Origin: an uncultured Gammaproteobacteria bacterium
Lineage (GTDB): Bacteria > Pseudomonadota > Gammaproteobacteria > Pseudomonadales > Pseudohongiellaceae
Assembly (NCBI GenBank): GCA_913060975.1
Contig: CAJXVC010000002.1
Span: forward strand, 310,001-374,000
Length of the DNA: 64,000 bases
Direction of reading: 5' to 3'
The notes below the pieces were generated by a model. It was given only the letters and a program-made list of their open reading frames with translations. It searched no databases and was not told where the DNA came from. Below are positions 25,793 to 34,879 of this stretch, in pieces (the first letter of the stretch is position 1; each line of letters starts with the position of its first letter). Position numbers and translations under genes: made by a program.

Positions 25793-26542
25793 TTACAGTT
25801 CGAAGTCTACCGCGTAGGAAACTACGAATTTAACTTCATCGTTATCACGCGTTGCCTGGCTTGCGTAATCTTCGATGCCGTCGCCGTTGTCATCGTCACC
25901 CAGAGAAGTTTGGGTAACCATCGCAGAGAAACCGTCTTTAGCGATGCTGATGGCGAAATCCCAGTAGTCGTCTGTTGCGCCGTTGAAGGAGTACATGAAG
26001 TCACCTTCATGGTAACCGGCGTGCAAGCCGAGTTCGGCACCGCTGGCCAGAGGCACAGCGTAGTCGAATGACCAGTAAGAAGCTTCGCCGAAACCGAAGT
26101 CTTCGCCTGGACCTTCATCTGGTTCAGCGCTGGCAAGTAAAGACAGAGTCGCGCTGAAGTTACCGAAACCGATAGAGCCGTAAACTTCGCTGAAGTCATA
26201 TCCGGCATTTTCGTCGTAGTTGTAATACAGGTAACCGATATCGTAGCTCATGCCACCAGCTTCGCCGGCGAAACCACCATAGATGTCGTGCTCATATGAA
26301 TACGCATCATCTGCATCGTACTGAACGTTGGAAGCCCAAGTACCAATGTAGAAACCCGACTCGGAAGCCCAGTCCAGGCCACCCTGAACAGCAGGTTCGT
26401 TAGTTGTTTGAGTCAAACCGCGCCAGATGTAGTTATTAGTGACTGAAACGTTAGCAGACAGCTCAGCATTTGCGGCGCTAGACAGAATCATCGCTGAAGA
26501 CGCGAGGATCAGGCCAGAGGCTATGTGGGTTAATTTTTTCAT
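25793..26542 (-). CDS. TorF family putative porin
   Basis: A 249-residue secreted protein: signal peptide ending at SAANA, then ELSANVSVTNNYIWRGLTQT, the start typical of the TorF/Gcw_chp (TIGR02001) outer-membrane family, followed by alternating beta strands rich in Tyr, Asp and Gly (GGMSYDIGYLYYNYDE). The C-terminal strand ends VSYAVDFEL. Members are outer-membrane barrels of unclear substrate, often responding to nutrient supply. GGAG lies eight bases before ATG and a clear terminator follows. Confidence 0.88.
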   Translation of the reverse strand: MKKLTHIASGLILASSAMILSSAANAELSANVSVTNNYIWRGLTQTTNEPAVQGGLDWASESGFYIGTWASNVQYDADDAYSYEHDIYGGFAGEAGGMSYDIGYLYYNYDENAGYDFSEVYGSIGFGNFSATLSLLASAEPDEGPGEDFGFGEASYWSFDYAVPLASGAELGLHAGYHEGDFMYSFNGATDDYWDFAISIAKDGFSAMVTQTSLGDDDNGDGIEDYASQATRDNDEVKFVVSYAVDFEL

Positions 26543-27324
26543 AAATCTTGCTCCAAGATAGTGATCATAGTTTCGCAGGACGGCACTGGTTCTCCCCAGA
26601 GTGTCCCGAACAAGGAAACTTTGCTTCCCTTGACCTGCTTGATAGCAAGGAGTGGGCCAGAAATTTTAAATCAATATAATTCAATGGCTTGGAAGATTTC
26701 CCAAGCAAACCTGTGGGCGTAGTTGTACTCCCGGTGCGGTGTGCGCACCCTTCTGGTGCCGAAGGTCAGGGCTCGCCTTCAGTAAGTGCGCCGGGGTATG
26801 CGCGCACAGCAGTGCGGCAAGCGCATCAGGAAAAGCGCTATCACAGAGAACGTGATCGGGTCTCAAGAGCCATTGCGAATTGCTTGCGAGAAGGCTTACG
26901 CGAGTTCACAACGATCACGAGTGAGCGGCGCATTCGCAAATGCCCGTACTACACAGGTATCACGGGGCCTAGTGGCACATTTTGGCGAGATTGGTCTGTT
27001 ACCAGACAAAGCAGATTCGGCCCGGACAGGGCAAGGGGTCTGGACACAAACAATGTACGCCTTGCTGAGGCTCTGACGGGCTATCAGTAAACAGGGCACT
27101 TGCGCTGGCTGTCAGGCAGTTCGCGGTAATTTGCCAGCCGGGTCAGCAAAAAACGCTACATCCCCCGTATTTACTGGCTCACAGGAAAGCCTAACCGTGT
27201 CAAAAGATATTGTGCACTCAATCGGTGCTGATTTTCGCACTAAATTACAGCCCGCACTGAAGTAGTGCCAAGCCGGAGAATTGTCAAACTGGCGTTCGGA
27301 ACCGGAAAGGGGCAAACTGGGGCT
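26543..27324. other. 782-bp spacer without a recognisable gene
   Basis: Several open frames of 60-160 codons cross this stretch on both strands, but none shows a known domain, a good ribosome site or sensible composition; they are rich in Arg, Ser and Cys as expected of chance frames. The right 200 bp could hold the promoter of the small gene at 27325. I see no RNA gene or mobile-element end. Confidence 0.5.
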
Positions 27325-27510
27325 ATGGTATTTGGAAGCAAACGCAAACAGCGCATCATGCGCGAACAAGTCAAAGACCGGCACACCAGTCATTGGGATC
27401 TGGACATGCTCAGCCACGACGAGCTGGAAAAGCTGATGGGAAAGCCTTCTGAACAAGCTGACAACGCCAACCACCAGAGCGACCCGCGCCTGCCCAAACC
27501 CGCCCGCTAA
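27325..27510 (+). CDS. small hypothetical protein, 61 aa
   Basis: A basic then acidic 61-residue protein, MVFGSKRKQRIMREQVKDRH followed by a helical stretch (WDLDMLSHDELEKLMG) and a polar tail. The charge pattern looks like a real small protein, and a GGGG-containing element precedes ATG. An overlapping minus-strand frame (27112-27603) is longer but has poor composition. Function unknown. Confidence 0.45.
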   Translation: MVFGSKRKQRIMREQVKDRHTSHWDLDMLSHDELEKLMGKPSEQADNANHQSDPRLPKPAR

Positions 27511-27624
27511 GCGAATTTCGCCGGCCAGTTCGGCAACTGCTGGCAGTAACCAAAGCTTGCGCTTGCCAATGCATTCGGCCTTGGACGACCAGCATTCAGG
27601 CATAGCTGCCTGGGGTAGCTCGAT

Positions 27625-28275
27625 TCAGGGTAATGGCACTGGCAATGGATCTGGCACGCCATAGCCCCTCTGCACCGCCTCACGTTCTGCAATACGCAAA
27701 TACCAGTCGCACAAAGCCGGATACTCATTCAGGTTCATATGCTGGAATTCAAATCGCGAAATCCAGGGCCAGGTTGCGATATCAACCACCGAGTAGTCAC
27801 CACAGATATAGCTGCGGCCAGTAAGCCGTGTGTTAAGCACGTCATACAGTCGGCGAGTCTCCTTCGAATAGCGTTCTTCGGCGTAGGATGACTTGCCGGG
27901 ATTGAAGTGTACGAAGTGGTGGGTCTGCCCCAGCATCGGCCCAACATGTCCGGTCTGAAACATCAGCCACTGCATTTCTTCCCAATAGGCGGTGCCAGAT
28001 TGGCTCATCAATCGGCCAGTTTTCTTAGCCAAATACATAAGAATTGCACCTGACTCCATCATTGTAAGCCCCGCCTCATGATCAACAATCACCGGAATCT
28101 TTTGATTTGGATTACGGCTGGCGAGCGCCTCTTCATGCTGGACGCCTTTGCCGATGTCGACCGGAATGACTTTGTAATCCAAACCCAGTTCCTCCAGCAT
28201 AATCGAAACTTTGCGACCATTCGGCGTGCCCCATGTGTAGAGGTCGATTGCTGTATTCGATGCGGAATCTGCCAT
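27625..28275 (-). CDS. yfcG: glutathione S-transferase family protein, YfcG-like
   Basis: A 216-residue GST of the Nu/YfcG type, which in E. coli is a glutathione-dependent disulfide-bond oxidoreductase. The thioredoxin-like N-domain has LYTWGTPNGRKVSIMLEE and NQKIPVIVDHEA; the signature ESGAILMYLAKKTGRL follows, then the YfcG-type PMLGQTHHFVHF and ETRRLYDVLNTRL in the helical domain. ATG 28275 with AAGGAG nine bases upstream is preferred to the longer reading from 28320. Confidence 0.88.
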   Translation of the reverse strand: MADSASNTAIDLYTWGTPNGRKVSIMLEELGLDYKVIPVDIGKGVQHEEALASRNPNQKIPVIVDHEAGLTMMESGAILMYLAKKTGRLMSQSGTAYWEEMQWLMFQTGHVGPMLGQTHHFVHFNPGKSSYAEERYSKETRRLYDVLNTRLTGRSYICGDYSVVDIATWPWISRFEFQHMNLNEYPALCDWYLRIAEREAVQRGYGVPDPLPVPLP

Positions 28276-28514
28276 GTGGGTTATCTCCTTGGTTATTGAC
28301 CGGCCAGCGCTATTTTCCAACCGCCACGCAACAATTGATTGCTTGTGCCAGTGCAGCTATTGCTGACACGGACAACCGTGCCAGATCAGATGCAGCAATG
28401 ATTGCTCGCCCTACTTAATGTTTGTATTCTGAGTCTCAGTAATCGCTGTTCGTGGCAGCTCGTGGCAACAAACAAGCTACGCCAGTGATTGCACTTCATG
28501 CTTATCGGACGTTT

Positions 28515-29861
28515 ATGCGACTACGATGCCTGGCATTGATCCTGTTCTCCCTCAGTTCGAGCCTGGCCCGGACGCAGCCAGATATTGCCAACCCTCATTC
28601 TGAAGACACCAACTGGTTGAACCAGTACGCGCATGGTTTAGGCGAACAGCATACCGAACTGGGTCTGGAGGCGTTACAACTAGGCGACTATGCAAAGGCT
28701 GAGCGCAGTTTGCTGGATGCCATACAGGTTATCAAGGTCAATCAGGGCCTCTATGCAACTGACCAATTGCGACCACTGCAGTACTTGATCGAAGCGCAAT
28801 TAACCCTGGGGGAATGGCATGCGGCCGAAACCCAAATTGAGTATTTCCAGTGGATCAATGTCCGCAATTACCGCAACAGTATTTTCACATATTTAAATGG
28901 GACTGAAGCCCTTAGCGGACTGCTATTGGCATCCTCAGCCAACGTCAATAATCCTTATTCTGTCAGACATCTTGTTGCCGCCAAGAATCTGAACTGGCAA
29001 GCCGTGAACGCGATCGAACAAACCTTTGGCTCAAACAGTCTGGAGCTCGCCCCCTGGCTCTATCGCATCGTCCTGAACCATTATTATCAAAGCACAATGC
29101 TGCGACGCCAGGGCTTGAGTAACTATTCGTTCAAGTCAGACAGTAGTGAAATTGTCAGCGGCTGGACCATGCGACACAACGAAACGTTAGAGATGAGTTA
29201 CCGCATCGGCAAAGAACTCCTGGGCCGAATCCAGGAGCTATTTGCCTATCATGTTGCTGATCATGAACAGATCAGCAACGATGCAACTGCGTTGATGACC
29301 ATCTATCAGGGTGATTGGGAGTTGTTGTTTGGCAACGATGAAGAAGCTCTGGAGCATTACCGTTCGGCGTATCAGGATCTGCTGCAAATGGGCCGCTCTG
29401 AAGCTCAGGTAGATCGTTTTTTCGACAGGCCCGTCTCACTACCCGCTCCGCGATTGCAAATGCAGTGGCCCGACCAGCTGGCAGCTGAGAGTAATGAACC
29501 TTTGCAGTTCTTTGCCTGGTCGCCGATGTATCCGTCTGCGTCGCGGCCCGCAGAGCCCCGTGGTGATGCCTTGGCAGCAGATGATCAACAGACAGCACTG
29601 GCCAGATTCGATCTGACGCCAGCCGCGGAAGATGAGCCGGCCGACACAATATTGGCCGACACTAATCTGAGTCTGGATAATTTACAGATTCTTGGCACGA
29701 CTCCTGACAACGAACTTACCCGGGAACAGGCACGTGTCTATATCTCGCTATTGCAGTTTCGCCCGCGACTGGTTTCAGGAATGCCGGTCAAACTCGAAAA
29801 TATCGAACTGGAATACCTTTTCCCGCCACAGATGAGTCTGCTACCGCTACTTGATCCGTAG
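28515..29861 (+). CDS. secreted TPR-containing hypothetical protein
   Basis: A 448-residue protein opening MRLRCLALILFSLSSSLA (signal peptide). Residues about 40-150 look like tetratricopeptide helices: ELGLEALQLGDYAKAERSLL and LIEAQLTLGEWHAAETQIEY; DWELLFGNDEEALEHYRSAY near 290 is a further repeat. The C-terminal part is rich in Asp and Leu with no known domain. A longer frame from 28452 lacks a signal-like start. It precedes a small lipoprotein gene by 34 bases; function unknown. Confidence 0.7.
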   Translation: MRLRCLALILFSLSSSLARTQPDIANPHSEDTNWLNQYAHGLGEQHTELGLEALQLGDYAKAERSLLDAIQVIKVNQGLYATDQLRPLQYLIEAQLTLGEWHAAETQIEYFQWINVRNYRNSIFTYLNGTEALSGLLLASSANVNNPYSVRHLVAAKNLNWQAVNAIEQTFGSNSLELAPWLYRIVLNHYYQSTMLRRQGLSNYSFKSDSSEIVSGWTMRHNETLEMSYRIGKELLGRIQELFAYHVADHEQISNDATALMTIYQGDWELLFGNDEEALEHYRSAYQDLLQMGRSEAQVDRFFDRPVSLPAPRLQMQWPDQLAAESNEPLQFFAWSPMYPSASRPAEPRGDALAADDQQTALARFDLTPAAEDEPADTILADTNLSLDNLQILGTTPDNELTREQARVYISLLQFRPRLVSGMPVKLENIELEYLFPPQMSLLPLLDP

Positions 29862-29895
29862 TGTAGGCGCTTACTTAAAAATCCGGGGCACCGAA

Positions 29896-30159
29896 ATGTT
29901 TAAAGCGATTTTCGCACTTCTATCTATATTGCTTCTACATGCTTGTGTGGGCAGCCCTGCGCAATCAAACGCGCCACGCTTGCCCACCGACGCCGAAGTT
30001 GAGCAATACAACGCCAGTGTGCCTGCCGATGAACATATTGTGTGCCGTGATGAGATTCCGGTCGGTACCAATATTCCGCGTCGCAAGTGTCGCTACGTTC
30101 GCGACATTCAACAGACTTCAACTTTTCATCGCGAGCAATTGCGGCGTGCACTGCAATAG
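29896..30159 (+). CDS. small lipoprotein, hypothetical
   Basis: An 87-residue protein, MFKAIFALLSILLLHACVGS, with a hydrophobic signal and lipobox LHAC (Cys at residue 17). The mature part has two Cys (IVCRDEIPVGTNIPRRKCRY) that could form a disulfide. It follows the TPR gene on the same strand, so the two may be co-expressed. I do not recognise a function. Confidence 0.7.
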   Translation: MFKAIFALLSILLLHACVGSPAQSNAPRLPTDAEVEQYNASVPADEHIVCRDEIPVGTNIPRRKCRYVRDIQQTSTFHREQLRRALQ

Positions 30160-30349
30160 GCCGCGGCCAGTCGCATCAGTTGGACGTTTTCCGGACCTTG
30201 CGCCACCTTTGTCATAGAGACAAATCAGGTATACTCGATCAATAACGCCGCCCACCATGATTCCCAATGCTTATTTGGTGGACCCGCATTGAATTTTATA
30301 AACATCAAGTAACCAGCTTTACGTGATACGACCAATCCCGAGGTACCCC

Positions 30350-32476
30350 ATGTCGACCCTGAAAATATTTGCATTAGCGCCACTGTGCGCTGCACTGCTC
30401 AGCTGCGGTAGCGAAGAAAGCATGCCTCAACAATCTGCTGCACCAGAACAAGTGCCAGCCACGCCCAGCGCATCTGCCGCTGACAATACAACGACTGACA
30501 CTACCACTCCCGAACTGGGGTCTTTTGGTGTCGATCTGAGTTATCAGGATGAGAATGTCGAGCCCGGGGACGATTTTTTCCGCTATGCCAATGGCGTGTG
30601 GCTGGACGAATTTGAACTCCCTGCGGATCGCAGCAACTATGGCAGCTTTACGGCGCTGAGTGATCGCTCCGATGAACGAGTGCGCACGATCATCGAAGAT
30701 TTAAGCAATATGGAACCGGCCGCTGGCACTATCGAACAGAAGATCAGCGACTACTTTCTTAGCTATATGAATACTGAGGCCCTCAATGACCGCGGCATCG
30801 CGCCATTACAACCCGGCCTGGCAGCGCTCGCCGAAATCGATAGCCAAGAGGAACTGGTGACAGGGTTTGGTCGTGCCCAAATTGATAACACTGCCAGCCC
30901 TTTTGGTTTCTATGTCAGCGCAGATCGTAGCGACCCCGATCAACACCAACTGACTATCGTCGCTGGTACCGGCCTTGGTTTGCCGGATCGGGACTACTAT
31001 CTTGTCGACAACGCTGACTATCAGGAAGTCCGGGAAGAGTATGCAGCGCATATCGAACGTATCCTTAATTTCGCTGACATCCCGGATGGCGCCGCCAAGG
31101 CCGAGTCTATTCTTGCGCTGGAATCGCGTATCGCGGAATTCACCTGGCCACGAGCACAACGCCGTAATCGTGACCTGACTTACAACCCGATGAGCTATGC
31201 GGATTTCAAGAGCGAATATCCCGGTTTTGATTGGGATGGGTTTTTCGCCGCGGCCGGCATCACGGAACTTGATGAGCTCAATGTTCTTTATCCGAGCGTC
31301 ATGTCTCCCATTATTGATCTGGTTGAGTCAGTCCCGGTCGAAGATTGGCGCAATCTGATGACCTATCGCTATATTGTCGACAGTGCCGGGCTGCTCTCCG
31401 AAGAAATCGATCAGGAAGCCTTCCACTTTTATTCCACTGTTCTCAATGGTGTTCCTGAACAGCGTCAGCGTTGGGAGCGCGGTGTCACTCGAGTTGGATC
31501 CCTGAGCAGCCTGGGTGAGGCAGTCGGTCAAATTTACGTACAGCGCCATTTCCCGGAATCAGCCAAACAACAAATGGAAAACCTGGTCGAAAATCTGCGT
31601 ACTGCTTTGGCAGAGAGTATCGAAGAGAATGACTGGATGGGTGAGGAGACCAAAGAAGAGGCACATCAAAAACTTCAGGCTTTCCGCCCGAAGATTGCCT
31701 ACCCCGACGAATGGAAGGATCTGTCTGACATCGAGATTGACCGCGATGACTTGTTCGCCAATGCCCAAAACATTCGCGAGTTCAACTACGAAGATGAAAT
31801 CAGCCGCCTGGGCGAACCGACAAATCGCGAAGAATGGGGCATGACACCGCAAACGGTAAACGCCTATTACAATTCCTCTTTCAACGAGATTGTGTTCCCC
31901 GCGGGTATTCTGCAGCCACCTTTCTTTGATCCCGCAGCCGACATGGCAGTGAACTATGGCGGTATAGGGGCCGTGATTGGCCACGAGATGGGACACGGTT
32001 TTGACGATCAGGGTTCCAAATCTGACTATGCAGGCGTGCAGCGCAATTGGTGGACCGATGAAGATCGCGCCAACTTTGAGCAACTCACTACTGCGCTGGC
32101 CGAGCAATACAATCAATTTGAACCCGTGCCCGGCTATTTCATCGATGGTAATTTCACGCTGGGCGAAAACATCGGTGATGTCGGCGGCTTGTCACTGGCC
32201 TACCGTGCTTACAAACTGGCGCTGGATGGTGAAGAAGCACCAGTTATCGATGGTTATACTGGCGACCAACGCTTCTTCCTCGCCTGGGCACAGGTATGGC
32301 AGCGCAAGTATCGTGAAGACAATCTGATTCAACGACTGACAACTGACCCGCATTCTCCTTCCGAGTTTCGTGTTAATGGTGTGGTACGTAATTTTGACGA
32401 GTGGTACGAAGCCTTTGACGTGACACCGGAAGATGATCTGTACTTGCCTCCGGAAGAGCGTATTCGGATCTGGTAA
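30350..32476 (+). CDS. M13 family metallopeptidase, lipoprotein
   Basis: A 708-residue neprilysin-type zinc endopeptidase. The N-terminus (FALAPLCAALLSCGSEE) has a lipobox, so it is probably anchored in the envelope, and a Ser/Thr/Ala-rich linker precedes the catalytic domain. The substrate motif NAYYNSSFNEIVFPAG, the zinc site VIGHEMGHGFDDQGS near residue 545 and the third ligand ENIGDVGGLSLAYRAY are all intact. GAGG stands six bases before ATG 30350. The next gene begins 33 bases after its stop, giving a peptidase-deacylase pair. Confidence 0.93.
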   Translation: MSTLKIFALAPLCAALLSCGSEESMPQQSAAPEQVPATPSASAADNTTTDTTTPELGSFGVDLSYQDENVEPGDDFFRYANGVWLDEFELPADRSNYGSFTALSDRSDERVRTIIEDLSNMEPAAGTIEQKISDYFLSYMNTEALNDRGIAPLQPGLAALAEIDSQEELVTGFGRAQIDNTASPFGFYVSADRSDPDQHQLTIVAGTGLGLPDRDYYLVDNADYQEVREEYAAHIERILNFADIPDGAAKAESILALESRIAEFTWPRAQRRNRDLTYNPMSYADFKSEYPGFDWDGFFAAAGITELDELNVLYPSVMSPIIDLVESVPVEDWRNLMTYRYIVDSAGLLSEEIDQEAFHFYSTVLNGVPEQRQRWERGVTRVGSLSSLGEAVGQIYVQRHFPESAKQQMENLVENLRTALAESIEENDWMGEETKEEAHQKLQAFRPKIAYPDEWKDLSDIEIDRDDLFANAQNIREFNYEDEISRLGEPTNREEWGMTPQTVNAYYNSSFNEIVFPAGILQPPFFDPAADMAVNYGGIGAVIGHEMGHGFDDQGSKSDYAGVQRNWWTDEDRANFEQLTTALAEQYNQFEPVPGYFIDGNFTLGENIGDVGGLSLAYRAYKLALDGEEAPVIDGYTGDQRFFLAWAQVWQRKYREDNLIQRLTTDPHSPSEFRVNGVVRNFDEWYEAFDVTPEDDLYLPPEERIRIW

Positions 32477-32509
32477 AGTAACTCTGACAATCTCAGCAGG
32501 AATACCAAC

Positions 32510-34141
32510 ATGAAGCTTCAAGTAGTAATTATCCGACTGTTTTTCCTGCTGAGTATCAGCGCCGCTCTGCCGACCACTGTCGGCGCCCAGGAAAATTTCG
32601 ATATTATCATTAGCGGTGGCCGCATCGTCGATGGTAGCGGCAACCCTTGGTACGAAGCCGACATCGGTATAGTCGGTGAGCGCATTACCCGCATCGGCAA
32701 CCTTTCCCAGGCCAACGCCAACACTCGCATCAACGCAACAGGTCTGACGGTCTCACCGGGCTTTATCGATCCCCACACTCATGCCTTACGGGGTATCTTT
32801 GATGTACCCAATGCGGAAAGTGCTCTTCTGCAAGGGGTCACTACTCTGACAGAAGGCAACGATGGCAGCTCACCATTCCCTATCGCAGACCACTACGCAG
32901 ACATTGCCGAACTCGGTATCAGCCCGAACTGGAGCGTCTTTGTTGGTCAGGGAACAATACGTTCGCTAGTCATCGGGGAAGAAGACCGCGAGGCAACTGA
33001 AGCTGAATTGGAGCGCATGAAGGCCATGGTCCGACAAGCAATGGAAGAAGGCGCGCTGGGAATTTCCACTGGCCTGTTCTATGTGCCCGGCAGTTTTACG
33101 TCCACTGAGGAAGTTATCGAATTATCAAAAGAAGCCGCCGCCTATGACGGCATTTATATCTCCCATATGCGGGAAGAGGCTTATCAGCTACTTGATTCAG
33201 TACAGGAAACTATTCGAATTGGTGAAGAAGCTAATATTCCGGTACAGATGACACACCACAAAGTCATCGGTGTTGAGAACTGGGGTTCATCTGTTGAGAG
33301 TCTACGCATGGTGGACAAAGCCCGAGCGCGCGGCATCGATATTACTATCGACCAGTATCCCTACACGGCGTCGCAAACCGGTATCACAGCGTTGATCCCA
33401 CAGTGGGCCCAAGAGGGTGGTACTGACCAGTTGTTGAGCAGAATAGACAGTCAGGAAACACGCGGCAGTATTAAAAACGAAGTTGTCGAAAAAATTCTTT
33501 ACGACCGGGGCGGCGGTCATCCACGCAATGTCTTTATTTCCCGCAACTCCTGGGCTCCTGAAATGGCAGGAAAGAATCTGGCCGAGCTGACAATTGAAGC
33601 TGGCATGGAACCTACACCTGAAAATGCCGCGGAGGTCGTTTTTGATATTATTCGTGGCGGTGGTGCTACCGCCGTGTATCACGCCATTGGCCCGGAAGAT
33701 GTCGACCGCATCATGCAGCATCCTGCCACTGCTATCGGCTCGGACGGACCAGTCGGCATTTTCGGTGAAGGCGCTCCACATCCTCGCCAATACGGTACCT
33801 TTGCGCGAGTGTTGGGCTATTACGTGCGCGAGCGCGGTGTCATCACATTGGAACAAGCGGTAAGAAAAATGAGCAGCCAGACGGCTCAGCGTCTGGGCAT
33901 TTTCGATCGCGGCCTGATTGCTCAGGGTTATTTTGCCGACATCGCTATCTTCGATGCCGACACTGTTGTCGACCGTGCCACCTTTGAAGATCCTCACCAG
34001 TATGCGCAAGGCATGCACTATGTCCTGGTCAATGGCACAGTTGTGGTCGAAGATGGCGCGCACACTGGCCAACGTCCCGGCAAAATTTTACACGGGCCTG
34101 GCTATACTGGCGCGCGGTCACTACAGCAGGCAAATTTTTAG
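32510..34141 (+). CDS. N-acyl-D-amino-acid deacylase / D-aminoacylase family amidohydrolase
   Basis: A 543-residue secreted amidohydrolase. After a signal peptide ending at VGAQ, the enzyme starts FDIIISGGRIVDGSGNPWYEADIGI; metal-binding GFIDPHTHA is at about residue 84-92, and YISHMREEAY and QMTHHKVIG supply further ligands. The C-terminal ADIAIFDADTVVDRATFEDP returns to the beta-sandwich. The family removes acyl groups from N-acyl-D-amino acids, but relatives hydrolyse other amides, so the substrate is tentative. AGCAGGA precedes ATG. It shares an operon with the M13 peptidase. Confidence 0.85.
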   Translation: MKLQVVIIRLFFLLSISAALPTTVGAQENFDIIISGGRIVDGSGNPWYEADIGIVGERITRIGNLSQANANTRINATGLTVSPGFIDPHTHALRGIFDVPNAESALLQGVTTLTEGNDGSSPFPIADHYADIAELGISPNWSVFVGQGTIRSLVIGEEDREATEAELERMKAMVRQAMEEGALGISTGLFYVPGSFTSTEEVIELSKEAAAYDGIYISHMREEAYQLLDSVQETIRIGEEANIPVQMTHHKVIGVENWGSSVESLRMVDKARARGIDITIDQYPYTASQTGITALIPQWAQEGGTDQLLSRIDSQETRGSIKNEVVEKILYDRGGGHPRNVFISRNSWAPEMAGKNLAELTIEAGMEPTPENAAEVVFDIIRGGGATAVYHAIGPEDVDRIMQHPATAIGSDGPVGIFGEGAPHPRQYGTFARVLGYYVRERGVITLEQAVRKMSSQTAQRLGIFDRGLIAQGYFADIAIFDADTVVDRATFEDPHQYAQGMHYVLVNGTVVVEDGAHTGQRPGKILHGPGYTGARSLQQANF

Positions 34142-34390
34142 TGTTTCTGCGGAAAGATTGCAACAACCAGTCGCCAGACTTCATCAATTTCATTTGATTC
34201 TTCAAACGATTGGCGGTGGTGAAGACGGTGACGGCTTCTCCCAGCTCTTTCTGCGTCGGACATGCTTGGGTCCGATTTTACCGACCTTGCCGGCATTCAA
34301 AGTGGCGAAATTCGCCAATTTCTCATCTCTCACGTCGCTCTGAGCATAACCCCAACTCATAACCTGTTGTTATTTAACAGATAAAATAGT

Positions 34391-34405
34391 TGGCACAGTC
34401 TTCGC
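34391..34405 (+). promoter_or_regulatory. possible sigma-54-type promoter element
   Basis: TGGCAC-AGTCT-TCGC keeps the GG/GC spacing of ten bases required of -24/-12 promoters, with one mismatch (TCGC for TTGC). It lies 80 bases before the gene at 34486. No enhancer-binding protein gene is near. The rest of 34142-34485 shows nothing recognisable beyond short chance frames. Confidence 0.3.
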
Positions 34406-34485
34406 AATTATACTCAAGTAGTGTGTTTTTTATCGCCAAGTGGGGCTGATTATTAGCTCTCAGAGCATGGGAAGTGGAGAAGACA

Positions 34486-34770
34486 ATGAGAACACTGGGT
34501 AGTTTGCTGACAATATTTCTGGTTATTTTGGGCTGTTTGGCTCTGATTCCGCTGCTGACCTTCAGTTTTGGACTGGTCACTGCAATCGCCCTGTTTGCAG
34601 TCTGGCTAGCGCCTTTCTGGATTATTGCCACCTCCGATAAAACCACAGGTTTCGAAAAAATCGCCTGGTTGTTGGCAATGATCTGTCTGTCCTGGTTTGC
34701 CTGGGTGTTCTATTTCTTTCTGGCCCCCATCAAACGCCGTCGTGACGACTATTACGACTACCGCTACTGA
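34486..34770 (+). CDS. small membrane protein with PLDc_N-like layout
   Basis: A 94-residue protein with three hydrophobic segments (residues about 4-25, 25-48, 60-80), a short polar link containing TSDKTTGFEKIAWLLAMI, and a charged C-terminus (KRRRDDYYDYRY). The paired helices with a K-x-x-W-L-L entry recall the N-terminal membrane part of phospholipase-D-type proteins, without a catalytic domain. GGAG lies six bases before ATG 34486. Function unknown. Confidence 0.65.
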   Translation: MRTLGSLLTIFLVILGCLALIPLLTFSFGLVTAIALFAVWLAPFWIIATSDKTTGFEKIAWLLAMICLSWFAWVFYFFLAPIKRRRDDYYDYRY

Positions 34771-34833
34771 ACGCACAAACGGCAGGATCTGGACGCTGTT
34801 AATAGCGAACTGTTCGCGTATGATGGACGCTCC

Positions 34834-34867
34834 ACCGCACTCGTGACCGTCGTGCGGTCAGCACGAC
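34834..34867 (+). promoter_or_regulatory. mutually exclusive hairpins before the ABC transporter operon
   Basis: ACCGCAC (34834-34840) pairs with GTGCGGT (34852-34858), while GTCGTGC (34849-34855) pairs with GCACGAC (34861-34867). The stems share bases 34852-34855, so they cannot form together; the second ends just before the AGGA ribosome site of the GTG start at 34880. This could be an attenuator or an operator for a dimeric protein. No U tract follows either stem. Confidence 0.4.
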
Positions 34868-34879
34868 AGGATCGACAGC

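Noticed and set aside
26689-27090. 133-codon plus-strand frame
   Set aside because: Arg/Ser-rich chance composition, no ribosome site and no recognisable domain.
27112-27603. 163-codon minus-strand frame
   Set aside because: Poor composition and no ribosome site; it overlaps the more plausible small plus-strand gene at 27325.
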